The notes: generated by a model not told the origin, from the sequence alone. A stretch of DNA of 64,000 nt from Doris montereyensis (GCA_037039925.1 JAXRKP010001494.1:56110-120109); one strand, 5' to 3'. Numbered from the stretch's first letter, positions 51,901-62,414 are shown. Numbers and translations are program-made.

Positions 51901-54156
51901 TATCATGATCTCTGTGTTGACTAACAAGGTGAAATATAATATCACACGATTTCTGTGTTGACTTATAAGGTGTTGTATCACACGATCTCTGTGTTGACTA
52001 ACAAGGTGAAATATAATATCACACGATTTCTGTGTTGACTTATAAGGTGTTGTATCACACGATCCCTGTGTTGACTAACAAGGTGAAATATAATATCACA
52101 CGATCTATGTGTTTACTTATAAGGTGTTGTATCACACGATCTCTGTGTTGACTTATAAGGTGTTGTATCACACGATCTCTGTGTTGACTAACAAGGTGTT
52201 GTATCACACGATCTCTGTGTTGACTAACAAGGTGAGATATAATATCACACGATTTTTGTGTTAACTAACAAGGTGAGATATCACACGATCTCTGTGTTGA
52301 CTAACAAGGTGCGACATCACATGATCTCTGTGTTGACTGACAAGGTGAGATATCACACGATCTCTGTGTTGACTAATAAGGTGAGATATCACACGATCTC
52401 TGTGTTGACTAACAAGGTGAGATATCACTCGATCTCTGTGTTGGCTAACAAGGTGAGACGTCACACGATCTCTGTGTTGACTAACAAGGTGAGACATCAC
52501 ACGATCTCTGTGTTGACTAACAAGGTGTTGTACCACGCGATCTCTGTGTTGACTAACAAGGTGAGATATCACACGACCTCTGTGTTGGCTAACAAGGTGA
52601 GATATCACACGATCTCTGTGTTGACTAACAAGATGTTGTATCACACGACCTCTGTATTGGCTAACAAGGTGAGATATCACACGATCTCTGTGTTGGCTAA
52701 CAAGGTGATATATCACACGATCTCTGTGTTGACTAACAAGGTGTTGTATCAACCGATCTCTGTGTTGACTAACAAGATGTTGTATCACACGATCCCTGTG
52801 TTGACTAACATGGTGTTGTATCACGCGATCTCTGTGTTGACTAACAAGGTGAGACATCACACGATCTCTGTGTTGACTAACAAGGTGTTGTATCACACAA
52901 TCTCTGTGTTGACTAACAAGGTGTTGTATCACACGATCTCTGTGTTGACTAACAAGGTGTTGTATCACACGATCTCTGTGTTGACTAACAAGGTGTTATA
53001 TCACACGATCTCTGTGTTGACTAACAAGGTGTTATATCACACAATCTCTGTGTTGACTAATATGGTGTTATATCACACAATCTCTGTGTTGACTAATATG
53101 GTGTTGTATCACACAATCTCTGTGTTGACTAACAAGGTGTTGTATCACACAATCTCTGTGTTGACTAACAAGGTGTTGTATCACACGATCCCGTCCATTT
53201 ATTATATGTGTGTAGCTTTGAAAAGAGGGGTTGGGGGATGTATTTAATAGTAGATGAGGTAGCAACAGCATTTTCCTTTTTCCAAAGTGTGATTCTCTTT
53301 AACTCAGTTCTTGCCTGTCAGTTTGACTTGAATATGTAACTGAGAAAATGTAAAGCAAATTGAATAAATGAAAGGGTCGTTTCGATAGTGTGCCCAAGTC
53401 ACAATTACATCATTTAGAGAAAAAGACCAAAAACCATAAACTTTGGTATTGTTGCCTTTGGGAAATCCAAGTTTCAAACGGCTGAAAACGTGATATATTT
53501 TCATCATTTCATTTTCACATTTTTAAGGAAGCATGATTTCCATTTATTCCCTAGAATTATCTCTCTGTCTTATTTTTCACGAAAATGGATATAGGCTTGC
53601 TATTGAACTGACCCTTTCAAATGTCATAAATGCCCACCTAGCCCCTAATATGACATGAACTACCCCTTCAGATGTCATAAATGCTCACCTGGCCACTAAT
53701 ATGACATTTGACCTAACATGACATTTGACCTAATATGACATTTGAAAACATCACACAAACAAAAACATTTCTTTGGATCATAGTCCTCAAATCATTTCAA
53801 GGAGGTTGGTCTGGCAAAATCAAGAAACTTTGAGATAATCACTCATGATGGACATGTGTCAACTGATGATTAGAATTTACCTGGCGCTAACCTCGCCTTC
53901 ATTTCAGTCTTTTTTTTTTTCTTTTTCAGCTCCACCAGGTTATGCTGAATGTGTGACTGGCAGAGTGAACATCAAAGACGGGGAGGACGATGATGACAAT
54001 GAGTATACCAGAGGTAACCTAGACTTTGCCCCAACTTACACATACTACAATTGGGAAACACACCGCAGTCCCTTCCTGCCCAGACTGAAGAACAATAGAC
54101 GAGGCAGACCAAGAACTTTGGATAGACTCGACGGATGGATCGTTCTAGAATGCTGA
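36804..54156 (+). CDS. alpha-arrestin (ARRDC2/3-like), gene 2, paralog of gene 1; reading frame disrupted as written
   Basis: Exons 36804-36921, 39245-39391, 43973-44196, 45866-46048, 47761-47945, 49645-49855 and 53930-54156 mirror gene 1 in order, phase and domain content. Exons 1, 2 and 4 are equal in length to those of gene 1. The protein would be about 431 residues, with both arrestin domains, LCCLCCKSGPI, PSAP (49792-49803) and PPGY (53932-53943). The C terminus is longer than in gene 1 and basic. Two parts do not read normally: the first 15 codons of exon 3 are in a shifted frame, and exon 5 has a TGA at 47785-47787 plus a net loss of one base. As written, translation would stop after residue 232, losing PSAP and PPGY. 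Conserved splice sites and the intact last exon argue for a functional or recently functional gene; pseudogenisation and assembly error are both possible. Confidence 0.85.
37490..38120. repeat. dispersed repeat, family C, copy 1 (gene 2 intron 1)
   Basis: Blocks tattgcactactggatggag, ataacaaaggctcagtattg and gcctatttgaaatga recur at 48310-49200 in shuffled order, and partly at 58320. Confidence 0.6.
38261..38515 (+). mobile_element. tRNA-derived SINE, family A, copy 4
   Basis: Carries gtaatccaaaggcaaggtgt, ggggttcgataccc, acagggcagtctgg and agatcaccttagttgtggat, in gene 2 intron 1. The middle is shortened. Confidence 0.75.
39245..39391 (+). CDS. gene 2 coding exon 2
   Basis: The acceptor is cctggcag and the donor gtaagt (phase 1); 147 nt as in gene 1. 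It encodes GIKLTFEGKARVKWEE through EEYFDKDVILHGV. The middle is more charged and more diverged than the ends. Confidence 0.92.
39440..42230 (-). mobile_element. non-LTR retrotransposon, decayed copy 2
   Basis: Collinear with copy 1 at 8985-11960: MRWFGHVNRMNDNRIA, GIAPGADQVYPEMIKN and NARVGNNVETSG are readable on the - strand, with many frameshifts. It has the same (GAAA)n-type 3' tail at 39441-39460. The 5' end is rearranged, with ggcttataaatttccaactt present twice around 42140-42220. It is antisense in gene 2 intron 2. Confidence 0.9.
42750..42970. repeat. dispersed repeat, family B, split copy
   Basis: caccctgggatcactgcatt and acagggtaaaatgctatgaaa, then gctactggtaggatatactt near 42938, match other family B copies. 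Confidence 0.4.
42990..43202. repeat. (TTC)n / (GAA)n microsatellite in gene 2 intron 2
   Basis: About 200 bp, almost pure ttc on the + strand. Confidence 0.98.
43600..43735. repeat. short dispersed SINE-like fragment
   Basis: cagcagcgaaatgggtagct and attcagactaagcgaaagta match 46270-46325 (gaaatgggtagcaaag, taagtaaagtaaag). Confidence 0.4.
43973..44196 (+). CDS. gene 2 coding exon 3, start read in a shifted frame
   Basis: From ITFPFEFQLPPNLPSS onward the exon matches gene 1. Upstream, the only splice choice that stays open is the acceptor ending at 43972, which gives SPVRGTAPLSCPVV. The frame matching gene 1 (ending TTELPSGHH) is present in the DNA but offset. The nearby acceptor ending at 43970 leads quickly to a stop. 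Total length is 224 nt against 227 in gene 1, so the overall frame holds. The donor is gtatgt. Confidence 0.8.
44271..44600 (-). mobile_element. tRNA-derived SINE, family A, copy 5
   Basis: Full-length inverted copy: the (tgatt)n tail at 44271, then acatccacaactaaggtgat, ctggactgccctgtaaacag, tctacctggaccagg and the tRNA-like head ending ctggactattggagtcccc. In gene 2 intron 3. Confidence 0.85.
45100..45335. mobile_element. probable SINE fragment with a GTCGCCTCTTATGACA core
   Basis: agtcgcctcttatgacacac and tattctaacaccctcgctgc resemble a core often seen in invertebrate SINEs. Assignment to a named SINE family is not possible without a search. Confidence 0.4.
45351..45516. repeat. about 80-bp direct duplication
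   Basis: ggctaattttgttatattat through aagtcggaacattaaac occurs twice in tandem; the second copy lacks 5 bp after atcacc. Confidence 0.92.
45598..45652. repeat. (CA)n-rich microsatellite
   Basis: Runs of cacaca with interspersed gacacat. Confidence 0.9.
45866..46048 (+). CDS. gene 2 coding exon 4
   Basis: The acceptor is ttttcacag and the donor gtgagt; 183 nt, phase 0 on both sides, as in gene 1. It encodes SPLQDEDEKNLCCLCCKSGP and then ERQGYVPGEAIRLFAEIS. Confidence 0.93.
46645..46817. mobile_element. 173-bp MITE with CAGTAGTCGCTG termini and TA target duplication
   Basis: It starts TA-CAGTAGTCGCTGTATAAACG and ends TTATCCAGCGACTACTG-TA, a clear terminal inverted repeat. gtgcttttat repeats internally. 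The ends resemble the MITE at 22496. Tc1/mariner-pogo type is inferred. It is in gene 2 intron 4. Confidence 0.85.
47335..47545. repeat. 13-bp tandem repeat, about 15 copies
   Basis: Unit tcattctcttaag with small variants, in gene 2 intron 4. Confidence 0.95.
47761..47945 (+). pseudogene. gene 2 coding exon 5, disrupted
   Basis: The acceptor catcttttag and donor gtgagt are in the expected places, and ITTFHA, LTRPAIEEHSEDSW and GEQLII are recognisable. TGA at 47785-47787 interrupts the frame after ITTFHAQI. The segment matching IPPLPPSF of gene 1 is out of frame after the C run at 47883-47887. Length is 185 nt, not a multiple of 3, so exons 6 and 7 would be misread. Confidence 0.82.
48310..49200. 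repeat. dispersed repeat, family C, copy 2 (gene 2 intron 5)
   Basis: tattgcactactggaggcag, ataacaaaggctcagtatcg, gaattattgtcaat and gcctatttgaaatga match family C at 37490-38120 with different order. Confidence 0.55.
49330..49420. repeat. C-rich low-complexity tract
   Basis: Runs of ccccc and cctctcc; the - strand is G-rich and could form quadruplexes. In gene 2 intron 5. Confidence 0.9.
49645..49855 (+). CDS. gene 2 coding exon 6
   Basis: The acceptor is ttcttcag and the donor gtgagt (phase 1). It encodes LNVDPSGPGLDLEIPLEIVV and GTIPL, then a Pro-rich tail with PSAP at 49792-49803. It is four codons longer than gene 1 exon 6 in the tail. Confidence 0.9.
49792..49803 (+). other. PSAP motif codons, gene 2
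   Basis: The codons CCG TCG GCA CCA encode PSAP in the same exon position as in gene 1, 49 codons from the exon start. The codons differ from gene 1 while the motif is kept. Confidence 0.8.
50370..50875. repeat. 108-120-bp tandem repeat, 4-5 copies
   Basis: Units contain gatccaaatcctagtcatct, gcgattacctgtaca and ggtgatctgtgtgttgac. The last piece resembles the 36-bp unit that follows. In gene 2 intron 6. Confidence 0.93.
50880..53195. repeat. 36-bp minisatellite, about 64 copies, in gene 2 intron 6
   Basis: Units read gatctctgtgttgactaaca plus aggtgagatatcacac, or with gtgttgtatcacac in place of gtgagatatcacac. 36 is a multiple of 3 and both strands stay open over long stretches, giving 12-residue periodic artefacts. 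Confidence 0.97.
53600..53745. repeat. short repeats with tatgacatttgacctaa
   Basis: cagatgtcataaatgc and taatatgacatttgacc recur a few times just upstream of gene 2 exon 7. Confidence 0.75.
53930..54156 (+). CDS. gene 2 coding exon 7 and stop
   Basis: A pyrimidine tract and ctttttcag precede the exon. It joins exon 6 to give PPPGYAECVTGRV, an acidic run, NLDFAPTYTYYNW, then a basic Arg-rich extension absent from gene 1, with TGA at 54154-54156. Confidence 0.9.
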
Positions 54157-55460
54157 ACTTGTTTACACTGCAATTTTTTTCTAATCAACATGAGATCTGC
54201 TTTTATTTTATTGTGCTTACGGCTTGAATTGGGTTTGCCGAAGTAGAAATGTCATGTAATGATGCATAATGTGGGTTAATTGATGTCATAACTGTTTATT
54301 ATTCTTATTATACCATTTCCCCCTCTTTTGTATAATTTACAATATACAACAGTTTTTTTTAACATTTCTCCATTTTTAAAATGCTCAATTTCTTTTCTAT
54401 ACTTTGCTTTTATCAGTGATTTATTTGGAGTATCCACTCAATTTCTACACACATTTTTAAATTTATCTGTGTTATACAAATACTTATCGTGTACTCAATA
54501 ATAAGGATCACTTAGAGAGACAGACAGAGAGACACACACACCAACACACACACAGGCAGCAATGTCTAGGTCATAGGTAGACTGACACAAACAGAGAGAT
54601 AGATGATATGCAAGTGTTGGATTGAATTTGCTCAGCATAACGCACATTGACACTTACAAAAAACGTTGTTTAGTTTTGTTGTAATGTACTAAGTTGACTG
54701 ATTGTTTGTGGATCCAAGTCAACCAGGGTTTTTACAAAGCAAGTTTTGTGTTGGTAAAAGCAACGGAATGAAATGAATTGTACCTACTCCAATGATGAAT
54801 GCAGGGATTGATGAATAATGTTGTAAGAAGAAGTGTAACGCTGTTTGTTTTTTGTTTTTTAAAATGCAGACATTGTTTGAAAGATAGACATCTCAAGTCA
54901 GATATCAGATTGCCTTAAAGTAATGCCATAACTTGTTCTTTCTCTGCATATTCACTCACATCTTGCTTGACTCGCAAATAGGAAAAGCCTTCCAAAATAA
55001 AAACTTGTCAATTTTTAGATGGTTTACAAGGTCTTATGAAATTGTGAATGTCGTGTGGTCATGAGATGAGTCCAGAATCTTCTAGGTTTACAGCATTACC
55101 TTAATGACTTGATTTGGATACAAAACCCAGCGCTATTTGAAACAGTCACCAGTCAGTACTTTTATGAGTTGCTGCTGTGTTTTTTTTTATTAATTGGATG
55201 AAATTTTCAATGATTTATGCAGCAATAATCATTATATATTCTCTACACAATTCTTTTACATGCTCCTCCTTCAAGTTGAATATTTTGTCATACTTTTCAA
55301 TTTTTGTTTTCTCCCATGAGTTTAAATGAGAAAAAATGTGCTTCTTTCAACATGGCAACTGTTATATGGTTTTAATCTGTGTAACCATAATGATGGCTTA
55401 CACAATATATATATATATCAAGTATCATTACTTATTGTCATAATAAAAATCTAGCACGTC
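54157..55460 (+). other. probable 3' UTR of gene 2
   Basis: AT-rich non-coding sequence follows the stop. AATAAA occurs at 54996-55001 and 55442-55447. Short CA-rich and AT-rich runs are present. No reading frame of note. Confidence 0.4.
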
Positions 55461-55764
55461 TTCATCCTTCTTGATGTGTGTGGTTATTTTTAGACGGCTT
55501 TACAGGTTTCATTCTTGTCGTTATGGTGCTTTCTTTGTACATCTTCTTGTATACAGGACTGTTCCTAGGAATGCGTTATTTGGTTTGTATCTTATGAAAC
55601 CGCTATACATTGATTAGTCACAGGTTATCATCCTCTACTGACCGTACTCTTGTTTTAGCTGCTCACTGCCAGTGTTCTTTACTGGCTTGCTATTTTCCTT
55701 GCTTTTACTCACTGAGTGAAAGCATTCTACTTTCCTTTTGTCTTTGTTTTACTCTTAATTATTG

Positions 55765-56176
55765 ATGTTTATGATTAGGTGTTGTCCATCGGCCCTCCGC
55801 AGATGCCTTCCAGTGAGTTCTCTTTCCTGCTTTCCTCTGCCAGTTTGCGCCTGTGTTTTTTCTTATGCCATCATGCCAGCCGTCTTGTCGGTTGTCTTTC
55901 TTGGCTGCCATTCTGTACATCTTTATGTATGTCCGTCTATTATCTTTAAATTTTGCTATATGGCCAGCTCATTTCCATTTTTGTCTGAATGAGTGTTTGA
56001 GGTTGTTGATGACCCCTGTTCCTTTTCTTAGTTCAATGCAAGAAATTCTATCTAGAAATTTGATATGTAGTATTTTTCTCTCCGTTGCTCTCTAGGTGGT
56101 TTGCAGTCTTTTATTGCTAGTTTCTTTGATAGTGACCAGGTCTGGCACCTGTATGTCATAATGGGTAGCACACATT
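55765..56176 (-). mobile_element. LINE 3'-region fragment of another subfamily
   Basis: On the - strand: VLPIMTY, TWSLSKKLAIK, then GHIAKFKDNRRTY, GWHDGIRKNTGANWQRKA. This is the order seen downstream of the reverse transcriptase in RTE-like elements. It contains stops and shifts and is distinct from the copies at 8985 and 39440. Confidence 0.65.
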
Positions 56177-56755
56177 GATTGTTTTCTTCTTACCTAAAGA
56201 AAAGTAAGAAACGTTTTTTTTAGTCTTGTATGGACCATAGAGCTGCTTCTGTTTTCAAATGGGTACAAGAAATGGGACTGCATCATCAAATCTAGAGTAC
56301 TAAATAGTAATAGATTTTAACACATTGACTATATATAATTTATAACACGACCCAGAAAACACGGGATTATTTCATTTTACAACATTGTTGAATTACCACA
56401 GTGACTTCCCTTTGGTCAGAGAGTCGTCAACCGACGCTCTGAAATGTTTGCACGGTGAAATCACCCGATTACTAGATCTGTAGTTGTTTTTACTCCATTG
56501 TTGACTTAAGAAAGGCGGGAACGGCCGACACTAGTTACAACACGAATGCTTGCAGATTGCTTGAAGTTATAAAGGTTGGGTGGTTAGAAACTTAAATGTG
56601 AAAAGCCGTGCCAAACTCAAAGCTTGTAATTTACACATGCAATATACGACCTGATTACAATATACGTGTAATCTATAGTATGTGTAGACGGAGTCAGCTG
56701 ACTATGATATTCATAAGTTTTTGTAATGTGTCTTCACATTTTATGATTGTTTTTC

Positions 56756-56865
<110 letters not shown>

Positions 56866-56982
56866 GTTCTTGTATATCTTTCTATGTATTTAAAGCTGAT
56901 TTTCTCTAACTTTGAGCAGGGTCAACTCAGGAACCACTTCACACACAAACATTATATTTTGCATGTAGGCTTAAGATAGCGT

Positions 56983-57119
56983 GAGCAATTGGAAGGTGCT
57001 GCTGGTAGGTCATACTTCTTTCCTTTCCTCCTTTAATTATTTTTCATAATGTTGTTTCCTCTCTATTCATGCTGACATCACTGCATGTGGTAGACGGGGA
57101 TTTTTCATTGAAACAAGCA
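56983..57119. repeat. dispersed repeat, family B, copy
   Basis: ggtgctgctggtaggtcata, gctgacatcactgcatgtgg and cattgaaacaagc match the copies at 1197 and 19022. Confidence 0.55.
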
Positions 57120-57164
57120 AACTAGGTTTAAAATAGCCTGCTGTAGTTGATTATGGCTTCAACT

Positions 57165-57925
57165 ATTAAACTTTGGATGGAGACGGTATTGAAATTGATT
57201 GTAAAAAGATTTTCTATGCTATAGAAGCAACTTTTCATTGATTTCTGGTTGTTGCAATGAAATCTCAGTGTTAAGTAGATTGTCTGCTATAGAAGAAACT
57301 TTTCATTGATTTCTGGTTGTTGCAATGAAATCTGATTGTCTGCTATAGAAGAAAATTTTCATTGATTTCTAGTTGTCGTAATGAAATCTCAGTGTTAAGT
57401 AGATTGTCTGCTATAGAAGAAACTTTTTATTGATTTCTGGTTGTTGCAATGAAATCTCAGTGTTAAGTAGATTGTCTGCTATAGAAGAAACTATTCATTG
57501 ATTTTTGGTTGTTGCAATGAAATCTCAGTGTTAAGTAGATTGTTTGCTATAGAAGAAACGTTTCATTGATTTCTGGTTGTTGCAATAAAATCTCAGTGTT
57601 TAGTAGATTGTTTGCTATAGAAGAAACGTTTATTTGATTTCTGGTTATTGCAATAAAATCTCAGTGTTTAGTAGATTGTTTGCTATAGAAGAAACGTTTC
57701 ATTGATTTCTGGTTGTTGCAATAAAATCTCAGTGTTTAGTAGATTGTTTGCTATAGAAGAAACGTTTATTTGATTTCTGGTTGTTGCAATAAAATCTTAG
57801 TGTTTAGTAGATTGTTTGCTATAGAAGAAACGTTTCATTGATTTCTGGTTGTTGCTAGATTGTCTGCTTTAGAAGAAACTTTTCATTGATTTCTGGTTGC
57901 TGCAATGAAATCTCAGTGTTAAGTA
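57165..57925. repeat. 68-bp tandem repeat, about 11 copies
   Basis: Units contain gattgtctgctatagaagaa, cattgatttctggttgttgc and aatgaaatctcagtgttaag. A block of units from about 57540 shares tgtttgctatagaag and gcaataaaatctcag. Confidence 0.95.
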
Positions 57926-57929
57926 CTGA

Positions 57930-58319
57930 CTAGATCTAATAAGCAAATTTTTGATACCACCAATATCTGGTGTAGTGGTTTCCGACTTTTCTGCAATCAA
58001 AGTTTGAGAGGTCCAGCTTTATTATAAAGATAAAATTATAATCAACCTTTATCAGCGGACATGCATGTATGTAACAATATTATTTGTGCTTATACCGGGA
58101 ATCTTTACCTTTATTAACAACTGATAATGATAATGTTAAATTACCTGACAAGTTGTATATCTTTTTGATTTCATCTGATCTTTCAAGCTGATTTTATGAC
58201 CTTTTCCTTGCAAGTTTACTGGATATTACTTATAGTAAATTTGTAAAATAATCATGTCAGTACGATTATTAATTGTTTATTCATTATAATCTCATATGGT
58301 TGCACATTGTTTGTTTCAT
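57930..58319. other. AT-rich intergenic DNA
   Basis: No gene or repeat recognised. Confidence 0.45.
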
Positions 58320-58605
58320 TTTTAGGGGAGGGGATGGGGGTGGTCCTTGAGAACCATTATTGCCCAATTTTAGGACAAATCTGGTTGATTGAATTATTGG
58401 TTGGACTTGTTCATTCCTTCACATTGACACCATGAAAGAAGCTCAGCATTGATTTTTTGAATTTAGATATATTATCATTTTTTTAGAAATCAAAACAGGC
58501 TTAACTTTCAACAAATCTTTGTTGTACTATCAAAGCCACTAATTTTGTCTCAAGTATTGAAGTTGGTTGGTATTCATTTTAATCATCACAAGGGTTGCTG
58601 AAAGT
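58320..58605. repeat. dispersed repeat, family C, copy 3
   Basis: cattccttcacattgacacc, gctcagcattgatt and aaatctttgttgtactatca align with family C copies in gene 2 introns. Confidence 0.55.
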
Positions 58606-59183
58606 CATTTTGGTGAGTTATTTTTTGTTTCAATTAAAGACCAAACACAAATAAACGCATACAAAAATGGAGTCAATAACAGGCAAAAATTAACTTAAAG
58701 ACTTTTTTATGCTTTTCTTAGATCTTTTCTTTCATATGGTACCAAAAATGTTTTATTCAGTTTTTCTGTATGAAAATAATTTTTAAAATTACATAATATG
58801 TGGATATTTTTTTCAGTAGAAAATAAGTTAGCTCCAGCAAAATAGAGAATCCAACCCTGGGTACAAAGAGTTAAAGTTCATGGCTGCTGTGTTCAATGTT
58901 GATTTACTTTTCAACTATCAGTTTTACTTTATTCGGTGTTATCTGTAAACCAGTACTTAAAATTAATTTAAATATTGTAAAAAACAAAACAAAACAGACA
59001 ACACCTAGTATTGAATGGTTTCAGTCATTTTACCTTTGACCTGAAATCATGCATAACTTTTGTCATGACACAGACAGTCAGTTTAATTTTGTTTAATTTT
59101 TCCCATCTCTTGTGTCCTTTAACATTTGGGAATACGGCAGACCATGTGGCACATTGCAATTTTGTAATTGTAAACCACAATTT

Positions 59184-59435
59184 CTTTCTTTCTTTCTTTC
59201 TTTATCAGTTCCCATTCTACCTTTCGGTGTATGGGTTTAATTAACCGAAACGATCTTCCTCCAGGCTACCTTTTCGTGATATTTTCTGAATCTTTCTCTA
59301 AAGGTCTTTTGTTGCTTTAGTGCCTCTTCTTCCCATGTTCTTTAAGTTATACCTTTTGGTCTTTTACCTTGGCTTTTAGCATTGTAATAATGTATATTAA
59401 TTTAGCTATTCTCATATCATTCATTTTGTTTACAT
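59184..59435 (-). mobile_element. 5'-truncated LINE copy 3 with target-site duplication
   Basis: Only the 3' end of the 8985/39440 family is present, beginning with the (GAAA)n-type tail and ending at tttacat. A direct repeat accacaattt flanks it at 59074-59083 or, read locally, at 59174-59183, and at 59436-59445. Confidence 0.8.
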
Positions 59436-59699
59436 ACCACAATTTTAGTGCTGATATTAGTGATTTAACGACATACGAGTGCAAAGGGTATTTGCCTCAA
59501 ATGTGTATTCATGCTAATTACTCTTTTTACTTCAGCTCAAATCAGTCTGTGTTTTTAGCAGATTATCCAATCAGAGATTTCAGTAGTCAACACATTATGT
59601 AATCCAGATGAAAAAGTTTCTCGGCAGTCTCTTCTTCTCAGCAGTCTCTTCTTCTCGTCCAATGCAAAACCCAACCCCAATCGTCGTTGGATGACTAGA

Positions 59700-59865
59700 T
59701 GTAAATAAAAGATAGAAAGAACTGCTTACCTCTAGTTGGGGACAAAAATAACACATACAAGTACAGCAATAGAATAAATGTGATATAAATAAAATATAGA
59801 AAGAAGTGCTTACCTCTAGCTGGGGACAAAATAACACTTACACTAGTACAGCAATAGAATAAATG
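59700..59865. repeat. about 95-bp direct duplication
   Basis: tgcttacctctagttgggga and gtacagcaatagaataaatg occur twice in tandem with small differences. Confidence 0.9.
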
Positions 59866-59869
59866 TGAG

Positions 59870-60820
59870 TCAACTACACGCCGTGAAGCTGATTAACACC
59901 TATATTAATTATAAAGATATTCAATAACTTCCATAAAAATGTCATGTTGTTTTACATTTCAATAGATCTGAATGAAAATCTTGCCTGAGACTGCTTTCTG
60001 CTTTCAACACAGCAATACTGGAATGCATCGGACAGAGTTAAATGTTTGGCTTAATGTTTCCTTTGCTCTCTTTGTTGACTATGTGGATAGGCTATTATGA
60101 AAACAGATAGACAATTCTGACAATGTGCTTGAAGGTTTCATATTCGGTCCAGAGATTTGCCACATCATGTTCATCTCTAAAGAAGTTTATATTTTCCATT
60201 GGTGATATATTTTGTAGTTTGCTTTGATTATCTCAGTTTCATGAAGAAAGAAAAATATTTACAATACGTACATGCACTGAGTTATTTTACTTTGTCTTTG
60301 ATACTTTTATTATTGAATAATATATGTGAAAGGGCTCAAATTTGATTTGGTGTTCTTATGTTGATTCTACAAGCCAGAGGATAAAGTCAATTCTTTTTAC
60401 ACGTTATTGTGTATTTTTAATTTTCTATCGTCTACTAGTCAGGAAGATTCACTAAGAGTTAATTTACACGGAGAAATAGTTTGGTGTTTTTTAAAATTAT
60501 GGAACTTGACCTTACTCGATAAGATGTGTGTTTTGAAACATGGAATTTGTCTGTGGAATAAAAAATGTTATCACTATTTGACACAACAGTGAATTCTGAA
60601 AGACTCTAATTAATATGATGAACCTTCAACCATTGAAATCTTTGAAAAAAAGTAATTTAAAAGAACGTAAAAAATGAATGTGTAGATATGTTTATTTGTC
60701 AATACATTATTTTAACTGTAGGGTAACTTTATACAACTTTTTTTCACGAGATAATGTTTGTAAACATGTCGAGAAGACAAGACACCGACCAGGAATATTA
60801 CGTGTAATATTTTATTTTTC
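59870..60820. other. AT-rich intergenic DNA
   Basis: I see no gene, mobile element or array. Short open frames here have no recognisable content. Confidence 0.5.
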
Positions 60821-62110
60821 ATACCAGTATACATGCATACATGTTTTCATACCGGTATACATGCATACATGCATACATGTTTTCATACCAGTATACATGC
60901 ATACATGCATACATGTTTTCATACTTCCGGTATACATGCATACATGCATACATGTTTTCATACCAGTATACATGCATACATGTTTTCATACCGGTATACA
61001 TGCATACATGTTTTCATACTGGTATACATGCATACATGCATACATGTTTTCATACCGGTATACATGCATACATGTTTTCATACCGGTATACATGCATACA
61101 TGTTTTCATACTGGTATACATGCATACATGTTTTCATACGGTATACATGCATACATGTTTTCATACCGGTATACATGCATACATGTTTTCATACCGGTAT
61201 ACATGCATACATGTTTTTAGACCGATATGCATGCATACATGTTTTTACCATACATGCATACATGTTTTTCATACTGGTATACATGCATACATGTTTTCAT
61301 ACCGTATACATGCATACATGCATACATGTTTTCATACCGGTATACATGCACACATGTTTTCATACCGGTATACATGCATACATGCATACATGTTTTCATA
61401 CCGGTATACATGCATACATGCATACATGTTTTCATACCGGTATACATGCATACATGTTTTCATACCGGTATACATGCATACATGTTTTCATACCGGTATA
61501 CATGCATACATGTTTTTAGGACCGATATGCATGCATACATGTTTTCATACCGGTATACATGCATACATGTTTTCATACCAGTATACATGCATACATGTTT
61601 TCATACCGGTATACATGCATACATGTTTTATACCAGTATACATGCATACATGTTTTCATACTGGTATACATGCATACATGCATACATACATGTTTTCATA
61701 ACGGTATACATGAATACATGTTTTCATACCGTATACATGCATACATGTTTTCATACCCGGTATACATGCATACATGTTTTCATACCAGTATACATGCATA
61801 CATGTTTTCATACCGGTATACATGCATACATGTTTTCATACCAGTATACATGCATACATGTTTTTAGACCGATATGCATGCATACATGTTTTCATACCGG
61901 TATACATGCATACATGTTTTCATACCAGTATACATGCATACATGTTTTCATACCGGTATACATGCATACATGTTTTCATACCAGTATACATGCATACATG
62001 TTTTCATACCGGTATACATGCATACATGTTTTCATACCAGTATACATGCATACATGTTTTTAGACCAATATGCATGCATACATGTTTTAGACCGATATGC
62101 ATGCGTACAT
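60820..62110. repeat. 28-bp minisatellite with internal palindrome, about 43 copies
   Basis: Units read cataccggtatacatgcata plus catgtttt, with extra catacatg insertions in some. Perfect palindrome ataccggtat in intact units. No stop codon on the + strand and 28 is not a multiple of 3, so all + frames are open. Confidence 0.97.
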
Positions 62111-62414
62111 GTTTTTTTAGACAATCTTTTGTATGTTGAATCTATGCTCCAATGTTTTATCTTATTTTATCTGTGAAAGACAAGTGCTTCTACAAGACAT
62201 TAACGTTATTATGCTATTGTGTGTATGTTAATTTCGCTCACGTTTTTATTTCGGGGAGGAAAAGGGGAGGGAGGAGGAGAGAGATTCTCATGGTCTTTAT
62301 TCTATATTATTTATTTTATTCTATGACATTTTATTTTTACATCTGAAATGTTGTTTTGTTTTTTAAAGGTGCACAGAAAATTATTTTTTCCAGTTGACAT
62401 AATAAACTTTAATC

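Noticed and set aside
50884..53247. Frames of 330-365 residues with VSQHRDRVIQHL or VLTNKVRYHTIS repeats, suggestive of repeat-domain proteins
   Set aside because: They come from the 36-bp intronic array, are open on both strands, and lie inside an intron of gene 2.
60678..62139. Long frames rich in HTGIHAYMFSY
   Set aside because: Produced by the 28-bp array, open in every + frame. No start context or conserved domain.
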